DNA from: Gemmatimonadota bacterium
GTDB taxonomy: Bacteria; Gemmatimonadota; Gemmatimonadetes; Longimicrobiales; Gaopeijiaceae
Direction: 5' to 3'
Assembly: GCA_022822325.1 (NCBI GenBank)
Contig: JAJEBW010000014.1
Coordinates: 1 to 64,000, forward strand
DNA: 64,000 nucleotides
Numbering within the stretch: the first letter of the stretch is position 1; each line of letters begins with the position of its first letter. Positions 61,531 to 64,000 of the stretch are shown here, one piece after another. The notes beneath the pieces are model-generated. The model made no database searches, was not told the origin of the DNA, and worked only from the letters and a program-made list of their open reading frames with translations. The translations under genes were made by a program, and so were the position numbers.

Positions 61531-64000
<2,470 letters not shown>

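Overview
The window is 64 kb of GC-rich, tightly packed bacterial chromosome. Start codons include many GTGs, genes often overlap by 4 bp (ATGA/GTGA), and there are many exported lipoproteins, carboxypeptidase-regulatory/TonB-plug domains, large ankyrin proteins and PIG-L deacetylases. This style fits a marine Gemmatimonadota-like organism. That placement is inference; there is no rRNA or other phylogenetic marker here to settle it.

Layout. 1-9.6 kb: Nudix hydrolase, then a minus-strand run of CPBP protease, DUF6941 protein, MOSC protein, type IIA topoisomerase A subunit and a saccharopine-dehydrogenase-like protein, plus an aromatic amino acid decarboxylase-like enzyme. 9.6-12.9 kb: a phenylacetyl-CoA epoxidase-type cluster (paaA, paaB, paaC) in which PaaD is split into two genes, with a second DUF59 protein upstream. 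13.2-20.4 kb: phosphofructokinase, a plug-only surface protein, lipoproteins and a large PIG-L deacetylase. 20.9-27.1 kb: a complete BMP-type nucleoside ABC importer and an NSS sodium symporter. 27.1-29.3 kb: an aconitase/isopropylmalate-isomerase protein with the swivel domain fused at its N-terminus. 29.6-33.2 kb: a PIN/Xre-ImmA toxin-antitoxin-like pair, a membrane protein, transposase and ABC debris, and two tRNA genes (Val-CAC, Glu-CTC).

33.3-48.3 kb is the main system: a full set of genes for quinohemoprotein amine dehydrogenase (QHNDH) and maturation of its cysteine tryptophylquinone (CTQ) cofactor. It has flavin monooxygenase qhpG, diheme alpha subunit qhpA, radical-SAM thioether enzyme qhpD, gamma subunit qhpC, beta-propeller qhpB, ABC exporter qhpF and subtilisin-like leader protease qhpE. 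The A-D-C-B-F-E order matches what I recall for Paracoccus. Two exported ankyrin proteins are inserted, one (1145 residues) between qhpA and qhpD on the opposite strand and one inside the qhpD-qhpC operon. All eight cross-linking or cofactor residues of the gamma subunit are present at exactly the known spacing. In the expected scheme, QhpD makes the thioethers, QhpG hydroxylates the tryptophan, QhpE removes the leader, QhpF exports, and QhpA and QhpB assemble around QhpC in the periplasm to oxidise primary amines. A SARP/AAA regulator and an AraC-type regulator follow.

52.8-64 kb: an unknown membrane protein, DsbA-like protein, RDD protein, small HTH/zinc-ribbon protein, cobalamin adenosyltransferase, alpha/beta hydrolase, a lipoprotein, IS3 and TonB-receptor remnants, a polyamine-type binding protein, and the 3' part of error-prone polymerase dnaE2, which runs off the right edge. 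No CRISPR array, rRNA, intact insertion sequence or integrase was seen.
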